The notes under the pieces: model-generated
What the model was told of the DNA's origin: nothing
Seen by the model: the letters and a program-made list of their open reading frames with translations, nothing else
Database searches by the model: none
Part shown: positions 1 through 6,165 of the stretch, piece after piece
Layout: each line of letters starts with the position of its first letter
Numbering within the stretch: the stretch's first letter is position 1
Source: RGIG1681 sp045596905
GTDB taxonomy: Bacteria > Bacillota > Clostridia > Christensenellales > UBA1242
Assembly: GCA_045596905.1 (NCBI GenBank)
Contig: JAZODG010000023.1
Location: 1 to 7,309, forward strand
Direction: 5' to 3'
Length of the DNA: 7,309 bases
Made by a program: the position numbers and the translations under genes

Positions 1-483
1 TATTTCAATAAAAAATATGGTTACACATTGGTTGTGCCACAAGAAAAAATTCAAGAAAAAACGGCAACGTTAGTCGGTCTTGATGGAAGAAAAATGAGCA
101 AGAGTTATGGAAATCAAATTCCATTGTTTTGTGATGAAAAAACATTAAAGAAGTTAATTTCGAGCATTAAAACAGATAGTTCACTTCCAACGGAGCCTAA
201 GCCACTTGATTCAACAATTTTCGAATATATCAAAATATTTGGATCAGAAGAGCAAATTAAAACAATGGAACAAAAGTTTAACGCTGGAATTTCTTGGGCT
301 GAGGCAAAGCAGTCACTCTTTGATATTATGAATGGTTATTTGTCACCAATGCGTGAAAAATATAATTATTATATGGGGCATTTTGATGAAGTTTTGAAGT
401 TGCTTGAAAGAGGCGAAGAAAAAGCTAGAAAAATTGCAAAAGAAACAATTGATAGAGTTAGAAAAGCAGTTGGTGTTATTTAA
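1..483 (+). CDS. trpS: Tryptophanyl-tRNA synthetase, C-terminal part (5' end outside window)
   Basis: The reading frame is open from base 1 and ends at TAA 481-483, giving the last 160 residues of a protein whose start lies upstream. The class I aminoacyl-tRNA synthetase signature KMSKS is encoded at 91-105 in the context GLDGRKMSKSYGN, followed by IPLF. This context is characteristic of one of the bacterial TrpRS subtypes. The following SIKTDSSLPTEPK segment and the C-terminal helical end with DRVRKAVG also fit TrpRS. The enzyme charges tRNA-Trp with tryptophan in the cytosol; the KMSKS loop binds ATP during adenylate formation. Bacterial TrpRS is usually about 330-400 residues, so roughly half is missing here only because the window begins inside the gene. 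The TTG at 28 is an internal leucine codon, not a start. A terminator follows directly. The related TyrRS is the main alternative, but the sequence around KMSKS favours TrpRS. Confidence 0.93.
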   Translation, partial: YFNKKYGYTLVVPQEKIQEKTATLVGLDGRKMSKSYGNQIPLFCDEKTLKKLISSIKTDSSLPTEPKPLDSTIFEYIKIFGSEEQIKTMEQKFNAGISWAEAKQSLFDIMNGYLSPMREKYNYYMGHFDEVLKLLERGEEKARKIAKETIDRVRKAVGVI

Positions 484-488
484 TAATG

Positions 489-525
489 AAAACACAGTCT
501 TGGGTTGGCTGTGTTTTTGTTTTGT
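489..525 (+). terminator. Intrinsic terminator of trpS
   Basis: A 9-bp perfect stem (AAAACACAG at 489-497 with CTGTGTTTT at 509-517) encloses an 11-nt loop and runs into a T-rich tail, TTTTTGTTTTG. It starts six bases after the trpS stop codon, so it ends that transcript before the next promoter. Confidence 0.85.
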
Positions 526-542
526 TTACACATTAATTTATT

Positions 543-570
543 TTGAGAAATAAAATACTTATGATATAAT
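543..570 (+). promoter_or_regulatory. Sigma-A type promoter with extended -10, for the SDR gene
   Basis: TTGAGA (543-548, five of six matches to TTGACA) lies 16 bases from a perfect TATAAT (565-570). A TGA at 562-564 supplies the TGn of an extended -10. Transcription would begin near 577, leaving a leader of about 35 bases before the ATG at 613. It lies just after the trpS terminator, so the SDR gene is probably transcribed on its own. Confidence 0.75.
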
Positions 571-612
571 CAAGATATCCATAAAATAATAGTGGGTTAC
601 AAGGAGGAATTC

Positions 613-1380
613 ATGAGATTAAAAGATAAAGTTGCCGTTGTTACGGGTGCGTCTAGCGGCGTAGGTAGAGAAATAGCATTATTGTTTGCAAAAGAAGGTG
701 CAAAAGTTGTTGCGGTTGCAAGACGTGCTGAAAGACTTGCTGATCTTGAAAAACAAAGTAAAAAATTACCTGGTGAAATTGTTGCGTTTGCTGGCGACAT
801 CTCACTTGAAGATACAAATGCAAAAATGATTGATTTTGCTGTTTCAAAATTTGGAAGATTTGATATTTTGATTAACAATGCAGGTGTTATGGATAACTTT
901 GCGCCAGTTGAAAACCTTGACACAGAACTTCTTCAAAGACTTATGGCGGTTGATGTTTATGGTCCAGCATGGGCAACAAGAAAGGCTGTTAATGTGTTTA
1001 TGAAAAATAAAACTGCAGGAAGCATAGTTAACGTTGCTTCAATTGCAGGTATTTGCGGAGGAAAGAGTGGTTGTGCATACACCATGGCAAAGCATGCAGT
1101 TGTTGGTTTGACAAAAAATACAGCATTTTCTTGTCGTCTTGATAATATTCGTTGTAACGCGATTTGTCCAGGAGGAATCAATACAGAAATGACAAATCCT
1201 GCACTTTTTGCAACTGCAGATCAAAAAGGTTTGCAAAGTGCAATGCTTGCAGGTAATTTCGGAACAAGAAGTGCTGAAGCAATTGAAATTGCAAATATTG
1301 CACTTTTCCTTGCAAGTGACGAAGCTGCAGTTGTTAGTGGTGCAATTGTTACAGCAGACAGTGGCTTGACAGCATTCTAA
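613..1380 (+). CDS. Short-chain dehydrogenase/reductase (SDR) family oxidoreductase
   Basis: This is a 255-aa classical SDR, a single Rossmann-fold NAD(P)(H)-dependent oxidoreductase of the usual 250-aa size. The ATG at 613 is chosen because AAGGAGG lies at 601-607, five bases upstream. A GTG at 592 would place that ribosome site inside the gene. The nucleotide-binding motif TGASSGVG is at residues 11-18 and NNAG at 88-91. Catalytic Ser143, Tyr156 and Lys160 (YTMAK) are present, and PGG at 187-189 follows. Arg37-Arg38 after the second strand suggests NADP(H) rather than NAD(H). The position normally held by the fourth catalytic residue (Asn of the VN-hydrophobic motif) reads VDVYG, with Asp114. 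The substrate cannot be read from sequence. FabG-like or sugar/steroid dehydrogenase roles are possible, and the lone-gene setting gives no pathway clue. It has its own promoter and terminator. Confidence 0.92.
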   Translation: MRLKDKVAVVTGASSGVGREIALLFAKEGAKVVAVARRAERLADLEKQSKKLPGEIVAFAGDISLEDTNAKMIDFAVSKFGRFDILINNAGVMDNFAPVENLDTELLQRLMAVDVYGPAWATRKAVNVFMKNKTAGSIVNVASIAGICGGKSGCAYTMAKHAVVGLTKNTAFSCRLDNIRCNAICPGGINTEMTNPALFATADQKGLQSAMLAGNFGTRSAEAIEIANIALFLASDEAAVVSGAIVTADSGLTAF

Positions 1381-1397
1381 GAATTTGTTTAATAAAT

Positions 1398-1430
1398 AAA
1401 AAACCTAGCCGTTTAAGGCTAGGTTTTTTT
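1398..1430. terminator. Bidirectional intrinsic terminator between convergent genes
   Basis: A perfect 13-bp stem pairs AAAAAACCTAGCC (1398-1410) with GGCTAGGTTTTTT (1417-1429) around the 6-nt loop GTTTAA. The plus strand has a T-run on the right. Read on the minus strand, the A-rich left flank (AATAAATAAAAAA) becomes a T-rich tail. It therefore can stop both the SDR transcript and the convergent minus-strand gene, whose stop codon TAA is at 1431-1429 and overlaps the edge of the hairpin. Confidence 0.92.
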
Positions 1431-3192
1431 ATGATAAAAATTGTTGTTCTTCGTCTTTCTTTTTCTTGTTTGGGTTTAAAATATACTGGATAGGGCGACC
1501 TTGCCATTGTAATTTTTTGAGCATTGGTGGAAGGTTTTCATATCTTTCTTTTTTGAGAGCCATTAGTTTGAGTCGCATGATAGGGTGGGTTAAAAGTTCT
1601 TTGTTTAATCTTTCAACCGAAACGTCTCCGAATCTTAAGCAGAAATCAAAGATTTGTTCTTGGAATTCTGAAATTCTTTCATCAAAGATATGTTGCATAA
1701 TAAATTTTGGACCAGTTTTTTTGAGTATGTCATATGCTTGACCCATTGAATATTCTTCCCATTCTGTATTTGGAACGCCTAGGGCAGTGAAATATTTTCC
1801 GAACATGTTTTTGTTAACTTGTTCTTTACAAACTTCGGTGAACTCTGGAAGAATCCAAGTTGCTGCAGAATATTTTTTGCTTCTTACAGCTTCTTCTGCA
1901 CGTTCTTGCAAGACTTCAAGTGGAACTCTTTCTAGATAATAGCTAGGGTCAGTAAGTTGCTCAGCCATTGGCTTTAGGTCTCTACAATTAAAGTCAAAGT
2001 AATAGTGGAACTCACCAGAATTGTCTTCCTTTCCACTTAGCAGATTTTGAACGGTTATGTCTCTATAGTTTGCAAAATATGCGTCAAGCATTGAAGGGTA
2101 GTCACCTTCAGTGTGTGGAAGGTTGTATTTTTTCACATAAGCTTCAAGTGGTTTTGCTATTCTTGATCTTGTGGTTGTGACAAACTTTTCATAGTGATAT
2201 TGTCCAACGATTTCAAATCGGTCTTCAAGTTTTTGAAGATATTGCATAAATGGGTCGTCAAGGTGGCTTAATAGGTCATAACTGTTAACGCCATTAAAGA
2301 TTCGTGATTTGAGCAGATATAAGTCGCCTGAAGAATAGTCAATGATTTGTTTGCCGTTTGTGCTGCTAATGAGTTCATCAAGCTGCTTAATTATAAGTTC
2401 AGACATCTCAGGGGTTGTTTTTGAATGGTCTCTGTTTTCAGGTGAAAACAAACGTTCTGAATAAGATACTGCAAGTTGCAAGATTGCTTTTCTTGCATTT
2501 TCACTAAGGTCAACAATGTTTAATGCTGTGTCTAGTTGACTATAAAAAGACCTTTCAGACATAGCGTACTCACTTTTGGTGTGAGAAAGTTTTTGTGCAA
2601 ATCCAGGTTGAGATGCAAATTCAGGATTATTTTCAAGTTGAGATAAAATGTTTTGTGTAAAGAAATATGAAATCAATTCTGCATCAACTTCAACAAGGTT
2701 TGAAAAGTATTGTGCGTTTTTGATTACTTGACCTGTTGGTCTGGTGTAATGATCAAAACCAAACTTGATTCTTGATGCAAGTTCATTGTCTGGTTGATAC
2801 ATAAAATTGTGTTGTTGGGCGTGTCTGAGTTCGTGAATAATTGTAATCAAAAAATCGGCTTCGCTGTCTAGGTTTGCAAGGTTCAAAACCATTGATCTAT
2901 CGTCTTTAATATATCCACCGGCAACATTTGAACTTGGGTCTGAAAAGAAACGTATATTTGACAATCTAACATTCATTTCAGATGCCAAAGAACGGACAAC
3001 TTTTTCAATATTTCTTCTCTTGGTGTCTACATCAGAACCACTTAGCCCATTCATAAGAAAGTAAGCAATATTCTTAAGAGTCATTGGGTCAATTTGTTTG
3101 TTTTTATAAAAGTCGTGACTGCGTGCCCATTCTTGAGCGCATTCTGGTGACATATTAAATCCAAATGTTGAGTTTTGACTGGTTTGTTGCAT
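1429..3192 (-). CDS. HExxH-motif putative zinc metallopeptidase-like protein with long C-terminal region
   Basis: This is a 587-aa protein I do not recognise by name. Residues 90-175 look like a zincin core. A strand-like segment (GGYIKDDRSMVLNLA, 92-106) leads into IIHELRHAQQH, with His120, Glu121 and His124 as the HExxH zinc-binding and catalytic motif. About 45 residues later comes LVEVDAE, where Glu168 or Glu172 could be the third ligand, as in gluzincins. This suggests zinc-dependent peptidase activity, but that is inferred from motif and spacing only. Residues 190-587 appear mostly helical and charged, contain no motif I can assign, and end in a lysine-rich tail (NPNKKKKDEE). There is no signal peptide or membrane segment, so it should be cytosolic. 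The ATG at 3192-3190 is preceded by AGGGAG (3205-3200) seven bases away. The gene is monocistronic and divergent from the LRR operon. A structural, non-enzymatic role is possible. Confidence 0.8.
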   Translation of the reverse strand: MQQTSQNSTFGFNMSPECAQEWARSHDFYKNKQIDPMTLKNIAYFLMNGLSGSDVDTKRRNIEKVVRSLASEMNVRLSNIRFFSDPSSNVAGGYIKDDRSMVLNLANLDSEADFLITIIHELRHAQQHNFMYQPDNELASRIKFGFDHYTRPTGQVIKNAQYFSNLVEVDAELISYFFTQNILSQLENNPEFASQPGFAQKLSHTKSEYAMSERSFYSQLDTALNIVDLSENARKAILQLAVSYSERLFSPENRDHSKTTPEMSELIIKQLDELISSTNGKQIIDYSSGDLYLLKSRIFNGVNSYDLLSHLDDPFMQYLQKLEDRFEIVGQYHYEKFVTTTRSRIAKPLEAYVKKYNLPHTEGDYPSMLDAYFANYRDITVQNLLSGKEDNSGEFHYYFDFNCRDLKPMAEQLTDPSYYLERVPLEVLQERAEEAVRSKKYSAATWILPEFTEVCKEQVNKNMFGKYFTALGVPNTEWEEYSMGQAYDILKKTGPKFIMQHIFDERISEFQEQIFDFCLRFGDVSVERLNKELLTHPIMRLKLMALKKERYENLPPMLKKLQWQGRPIQYILNPNKKKKDEEQQFLS

Positions 3193-3246
3193 GGTCGTTC
3201 TCCCTGAGTTTAATCATGTGGCACGGAAGCCCACATTTTCAATTAT

Positions 3247-3275
3247 ATTATATAACATATTCGCCTTATTGTCTA
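3247..3275 (-). promoter_or_regulatory. Promoter of the minus-strand HExxH gene
   Basis: Read on the minus strand, TAGACA (3275-3270, five of six matches to TTGACA) is 17 bases from a perfect TATAAT (3252-3247). The start would be near 3240, giving a leader of about 48 bases. That leader can form a small hairpin (ATGTGG and CCACAT, 3236-3216, with a 9-nt loop) ahead of the ribosome site at 3205-3200. Confidence 0.7.
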
Positions 3276-3392
3276 GTTGTAAAGGAAATTATTAAAGGGA
3301 GAGAATATTAAAGTTGGCTTATATAAGAAATATAATCAAAGAAACAAAAATTTATAATTTCATTTGAATTTATCGCTAAATGCAATTTTGTG

Positions 3393-3401
3393 TGTTATAA
3401 T
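3393..3401 (+). promoter_or_regulatory. Extended -10 promoter of the LRR operon
   Basis: TGTTATAAT at 3393-3401 is a perfect extended -10 box (TGn plus TATAAT). No good -35 is seen at 16-18 bases (TCGCTA at 3373-3378 is weak), so recognition would depend on the extended element. The predicted start near 3408 leaves a leader of about 58 bases before the GTG at 3466. The same GTGTTATAAT string recurs twice before the gene at 6325. The remaining space between this box and the divergent promoter (3284-3392) is AT-rich, with nothing else that I can support. Confidence 0.6.
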
Positions 3402-3454
3402 AAAATTGTATATTGTGGGCAGTAAGAGTTAACAGTTTGTCCAAATAAAGTCTT

Positions 3455-3459
3455 GGGGG
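3455..3459 (+). promoter_or_regulatory. G-rich ribosome binding site that decides the LRR gene start
   Basis: GGGGG at 3455-3459 lies six bases before GTG 3466 but directly abuts the alternative TTG at 3460, which would be unreachable at zero spacing. The GTG start also gives an N-terminus (MEGELKKIKK) that aligns end to end with the ATG start of the paralogue at 5732 (MDGELKKIKK). Confidence 0.6.
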
Positions 3460-3465
3460 TTGTCG

Positions 3466-5415
3466 GTGGAAGGCGAACTTAAAAAGATAAAAAAACTTTA
3501 CGGCGAAAATTTTGCAAAACTTTGCAGAAGTCTTTTTCCTACGATTTTGCAAGAAGAAAACAAGTTGCTAAGTTTGTTGCTTTCAAAATTTGAGCCAAGT
3601 CGTTCACTTTATGACGATTTGATAAGGTTGGAAAAAGTTTATGACTTTAAGTATTTCATTTTTTATCATGCAGGGGTGAAACCAGCTGAAATTGTTGATA
3701 TAAAAGAAAAACCTGACAAGTTGATGGCAAGAGCTGGTTATTCGCTTTATAGATGTAAAAATCAACGTGAAATTAATCGTTTTAAAAAGTTTTATGCTGA
3801 AGATGAACAGCTTTGCAGCTTTGATGATGAGTCAAGAGCATCAACCCATCATGTGTTCTTTGCTGTGAAAAAGGGCGCTGAAAAATTAAAGAGAGAAAAC
3901 TTTAGAAAGCCAAGAAGAGAAGATGAGTATGGAACATCTGTTATTAGCATTCAGTTTGATAAATACGACGGTGAACTCTCAATAAAAAATAGATATAATC
4001 ACGCAGTTGATAATCCTGACGCAACCTTTTATAACGACCTTGAAAATATTGTTCCAGGGTTAACATCAAGCTTTGCAAAATATTATGGTTTGACTTCAGA
4101 TGTGGACTATTCAAGATACAGCAAGCTCAAGCTTGATGGATATGTTATTGGGGATAATGGCAAACAGTATAAGGTTAATCAAAGCGTTTATTGTATAGCG
4201 TTTTGTGAGAACAATATTATTGTTAAAGACGGCGAAGTTATTGAATATGACAAAGACAGATATGAGCTTGTTGATCGTTATTTGATTGATAAGTCAAAAA
4301 AGACAATTGAGTGTTTGGCTGGTAATGATTCTTTTGTTGATGTGTTTAAAAACATTGAAAAGATTGAAGTTGAAAAACTTGAAACCGGCGATAGAAAAAT
4401 TATTATTACCTTTGATGGTGAAAAACAAGCATTTATAACAGTTAACAAAAACAACGCAATTGTTGGTTATGAAAATGAGTATGTAACAGAAGTTGGTGAC
4501 CATTTTATGAAGAGAAATAATCAACTTGTTGAGTTAAAAATTCCAAATGTAACAAAGATTGGAAATGACTGTTTGCACTATAATGAAACATTAAAAGAAA
4601 TCAATATGCCAAACGTGAGAAAGATTGGAAATGGATTCTGTTGCAAGAATGAAGCTGTGACAAAACTTGACATGCCTATGCTTGATGCTGTTGGTGACAG
4701 TTTCATGACATCAAACAAAAAGATAGACGCTATTTCAATGCCTAAATTAAAAACAATAGGTGATAGATTTTTGGGTAGCAACAAGGCACTTGAAACAATA
4801 TCGCTTCCAAGCGCAGTGTTAATTGGTCATGATTTTGTTCAGGCAAACAATAAAATCACAAGTGTTTCACTTCCAAATGTTGTTGAAATTGGTTCAAGTT
4901 TTTTAATGTATGATCAAAAAATTACTGAAATATCATTGCCAAAAGTCAAGAGTATTGGTGGGTGTTTTATGAGACATGCAAATCATATCAAGTTTATTGC
5001 TATGCCTGAGCTTGAGATTGTAGGTGAAGGATTTTTGCATGATAACACAGAGCTCACTGAACTTATTTTGCCAAAAATTAGAAGCATTGGCAACTCTGCA
5101 CTTTCTAACAATAAAAAAATAACAGAAGTTTTGCTTCCTAATGTTCAAAACATTGGAAATATGTTCCTTAGTGGAAATGCATGCACAACAAAAATGTATG
5201 CTCCAAACCTTGCAGTTGTTGGATCATCATTTATGGCTTCAAATAGGGTATTAACAGAAATTTCGTTCCCAAAACTTGAGTATATTGATTCGGGGTTTTT
5301 TAGGGATAATAAAGAGCTAACACATGCAGATATTCAAAAGATTAAGAATAAGAAATTTTTGACTTCACACATTGAACAGTTATTAGAAAATATGCAGTCA
5401 AAAGATAGTGAGTAA
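3466..5415 (+). CDS. BspA-like leucine-rich repeat protein with conserved N-terminal region, no signal peptide
   Basis: This is a 649-aa protein starting at GTG 3466 (TTG 3460 rejected for lack of spacing). Residues 1-52 form a charged helical region shared with the small protein encoded at 5732. Residues ~55-210 form a second region with the distinctive strings YGTSVISIQF (155-164), SIKNRYNH (172-179) and NPDATF (183-188). The arrangement resembles LRR proteins seen in gut Bacillota, but I know no function for it. Residues ~220-330 look beta-rich. Residues 332-353 are a degenerate repeat and 354-617 are twelve contiguous 22-residue repeats of the type LTEIxLPNVxxIG, then FLxxN. This matches the BspA-like/LRR_5 class that builds a curved solenoid for protein binding. 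BspA proteins are often secreted, but no signal peptide, membrane span or LPxTG anchor is visible, so an intracellular role is inferred. The gene heads an operon; its TAA overlaps the ribosome site of the next gene. Confidence 0.88.
   Translation: MEGELKKIKKLYGENFAKLCRSLFPTILQEENKLLSLLLSKFEPSRSLYDDLIRLEKVYDFKYFIFYHAGVKPAEIVDIKEKPDKLMARAGYSLYRCKNQREINRFKKFYAEDEQLCSFDDESRASTHHVFFAVKKGAEKLKRENFRKPRREDEYGTSVISIQFDKYDGELSIKNRYNHAVDNPDATFYNDLENIVPGLTSSFAKYYGLTSDVDYSRYSKLKLDGYVIGDNGKQYKVNQSVYCIAFCENNIIVKDGEVIEYDKDRYELVDRYLIDKSKKTIECLAGNDSFVDVFKNIEKIEVEKLETGDRKIIITFDGEKQAFITVNKNNAIVGYENEYVTEVGDHFMKRNNQLVELKIPNVTKIGNDCLHYNETLKEINMPNVRKIGNGFCCKNEAVTKLDMPMLDAVGDSFMTSNKKIDAISMPKLKTIGDRFLGSNKALETISLPSAVLIGHDFVQANNKITSVSLPNVVEIGSSFLMYDQKITEISLPKVKSIGGCFMRHANHIKFIAMPELEIVGEGFLHDNTELTELILPKIRSIGNSALSNNKKITEVLLPNVQNIGNMFLSGNACTTKMYAPNLAVVGSSFMASNRVLTEISFPKLEYIDSGFFRDNKELTHADIQKIKNKKFLTSHIEQLLENMQSKDSE
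4459..5316 (+). repeat. Tandem 66-bp coding repeats (12 full plus 1 degenerate) encoding the LRR solenoid
   Basis: Twelve uninterrupted 66-base units run from 4525 to 5316, each encoding 22 residues; a weaker copy precedes them at 4459-4524. Every full unit has a proline at the seventh residue (P in LPNV, MPKL, FPKL and so on), and most keep IG or VG at residues 12-13 (ID in the last unit). FL/FM/FF occurs at 16-17 and Asn near 20. The DNA has diverged considerably between units while the protein pattern is kept, so this is an old, selected array and not a recent expansion. The fixed 22-residue period is one shorter than the 23 commonly described for BspA-like repeats. Confidence 0.9.
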
Positions 5416-5425
5416 AGGAGAAAAT

Positions 5426-5728
5426 ATGGCTGAATTAAAAATCATTGAAAAACAAGACAGAACTTTTACGCTAGAAAATTTGGAAACAAAAGAAAGATTT
5501 GAGTTTCAAATCAAGTTTTTTGATTTAGACAAAGAAGTTGTTATAGGCGACGTTCTTATGATGCATGAAGAGCTTTTGAATAAAGGATATAAAGAATATT
5601 CAAAGAAACTTCAGTTTGGTGCACTTGATGCGCCATACGGCAGAAAGATTGAGTCAAGAGACCATAAGGATTTGCTTTGCATAAAGAAAAATGGTCAAGA
5701 ATTTTGGTTAAAAAGATTTTTTGGGTAG
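5426..5728 (+). CDS. Conserved-looking hypothetical protein, 100 aa, second gene of the LRR operon
   Basis: The ATG at 5426 is preceded by AAAGGAG (5414-5420) at five bases. The GTG at 5408 would put that site inside the gene. The ribosome site overlaps the stop codon of the LRR gene, so the two are translationally linked. The 100-residue product begins MAELKIIEKQDRTFTLEN, is rich in charged and aromatic residues, and is predicted to be mostly beta strand in its first half (FTLENLETKERFEFQIKF). It has a short motif VGDVLMMHEELLNKGYKEYS and ends in WLKRFFG. There is no signal peptide, membrane segment or cysteine-rich motif. I do not recognise a characterised family. Its position between two related LRR-family genes suggests it works with the product of one or both, perhaps as a binding partner, but nothing in the sequence shows the activity. 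Confidence 0.8.
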   Translation: MAELKIIEKQDRTFTLENLETKERFEFQIKFFDLDKEVVIGDVLMMHEELLNKGYKEYSKKLQFGALDAPYGRKIESRDHKDLLCIKKNGQEFWLKRFFG

Positions 5729-5731
5729 AAT

Positions 5732-6076
5732 ATGGACGGAGAACTTAAAAAGATTAAAAAGTTATACGGCGAAGACTTTGCAAAATATTGCAGGTCTGCT
5801 TTTCCACGACTTCTTGAACAAGAAGGCTTGCTTTTAGAAACTCTGCAATCAAGCTTTCCACCAAGCCGTATGATTTATAAGGCGCTTGTGGAAGAAGATG
5901 GTTGTTTGATGAACGCTCAAAAAGTATGGAGAATATCATTCCCAAAACTTGAAAAAGCAGGGGTGTTCTTCCTAGCATCATCTGACAATATCACTAGTGC
6001 AAATGTGCCATCAATTAGTGATTTGCCACCAAACCTAAAAACACTTATTCAAAATCAGCCACAACAACCAGAATAA
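5732..6076 (+). CDS. Miniature paralogue of the LRR protein (N-terminal region plus about one repeat)
   Basis: This is a 114-aa product starting at ATG 5732, three bases after the previous stop. The upstream TTGGGTAG is at best a weak ribosome site, so translation probably depends on coupling. Residues 1-52 are identical at about 33 of 52 positions to the start of the 649-aa protein (MDGELKKIKKLYG, then FAK, CRS, FP and PSR). After a ten-residue bridge, residues ~65-86 (VWRISFPKLEKAG, then VFFLASSDN) match the 22-residue repeat with its proline at place seven, followed by a partial second repeat. The large middle region and eleven or so repeats are absent. The C-terminus is proline- and glutamine-rich (QNQPQQPE). 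It could be an internally deleted, decaying duplicate or a purposeful short form competing for the same partner through the N-terminal region. The open frame and a dedicated terminator argue against simple decay. Confidence 0.75.
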   Translation: MDGELKKIKKLYGEDFAKYCRSAFPRLLEQEGLLLETLQSSFPPSRMIYKALVEEDGCLMNAQKVWRISFPKLEKAGVFFLASSDNITSANVPSISDLPPNLKTLIQNQPQQPE

Positions 6077-6106
6077 AAACACCTTAGCCATAAGGTGTTT
6101 TCTTTT
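6076..6106 (+). terminator. Intrinsic terminator of the LRR operon
   Basis: A perfect 11-bp stem (AAAACACCTTA 6076-6086 with TAAGGTGTTTT 6091-6101) closes a GCCA tetraloop and leads into TCTTTT. The left arm begins on the last base of the stop codon of the miniature LRR gene. The flanking A-run would also give weak activity on the minus strand. Confidence 0.9.
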
Positions 6107-6120
6107 GCTGGATAAAATTC

Positions 6121-6152
6121 GCCCCACCGGTTCGAATCCCCACCGGCGGCAC
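6121..6152 (+). other. GC-rich tRNA 3'-end-like relic with a 9-bp direct repeat
   Basis: This GC-rich patch in AT-rich surroundings contains GGTTCGAATCC (6129-6139), a T-arm consensus with a 7-nt TTCGAAT loop. It is followed by CCACCGGCGGCA, which resembles an acceptor 3' strand and discriminator. There is no upstream D-arm, anticodon arm or 5' acceptor strand, because the terminator hairpin occupies that space. The T-stem pairs only two bases, and CCA is not encoded. CCCCACCGG occurs twice (6122-6130 and 6138-6146) flanking the TTCGAAT. It is best read as a degenerate tRNA 3' fragment such as site-specific integration can leave, possibly an attachment-site remnant. An unrelated GC-rich repeat is possible. 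Confidence 0.4.
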
Positions 6153-6165
6153 TCATTTTGATTAA

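Noticed and set aside
597..1236. Several minus-strand open frames of 64-108 codons inside the SDR gene
   Set aside because: They lie wholly antisense to a well-conserved SDR with clear motifs, lack ribosome sites, and their products look like low-complexity shadows.
1466..1741. Plus-strand 91-codon open frame
   Set aside because: It is antisense to the 3' end of the HExxH gene, with no ribosome site or recognisable product.
3216..3236. Hairpin in the leader of the HExxH gene as a riboswitch or attenuator
   Set aside because: It has only six base pairs with a 9-nt loop and no alternative pairing or T-run; too little to claim regulation.
3314..3367. Possible 17-codon peptide from TTG 3314 with GGGAG upstream
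   Set aside because: The start codon is weak, spacing is long, no promoter points at it, and its composition is that of random AT-rich sequence.
3418..3442. GGGCA/TGTCC pairing in the LRR operon leader
   Set aside because: The stem is five pairs with a wobble and a large loop; compatible with chance.
4294..5148. Minus-strand open frames of 68-76 codons within the LRR gene
   Set aside because: They are antisense to a regular repeat-encoding gene; the open length follows from the repeat composition.
4459..5316. Regular 66-base periodicity considered as a CRISPR or noncoding repeat array
   Set aside because: The units are contiguous, diverged at DNA level, lack spacers, and encode in-frame LRR units.
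6060..6152. A complete tRNA gene ending at about 6151
   Set aside because: No 5' acceptor strand, D-arm or anticodon arm can be found; the LRR-operon terminator fills the space where they would be.
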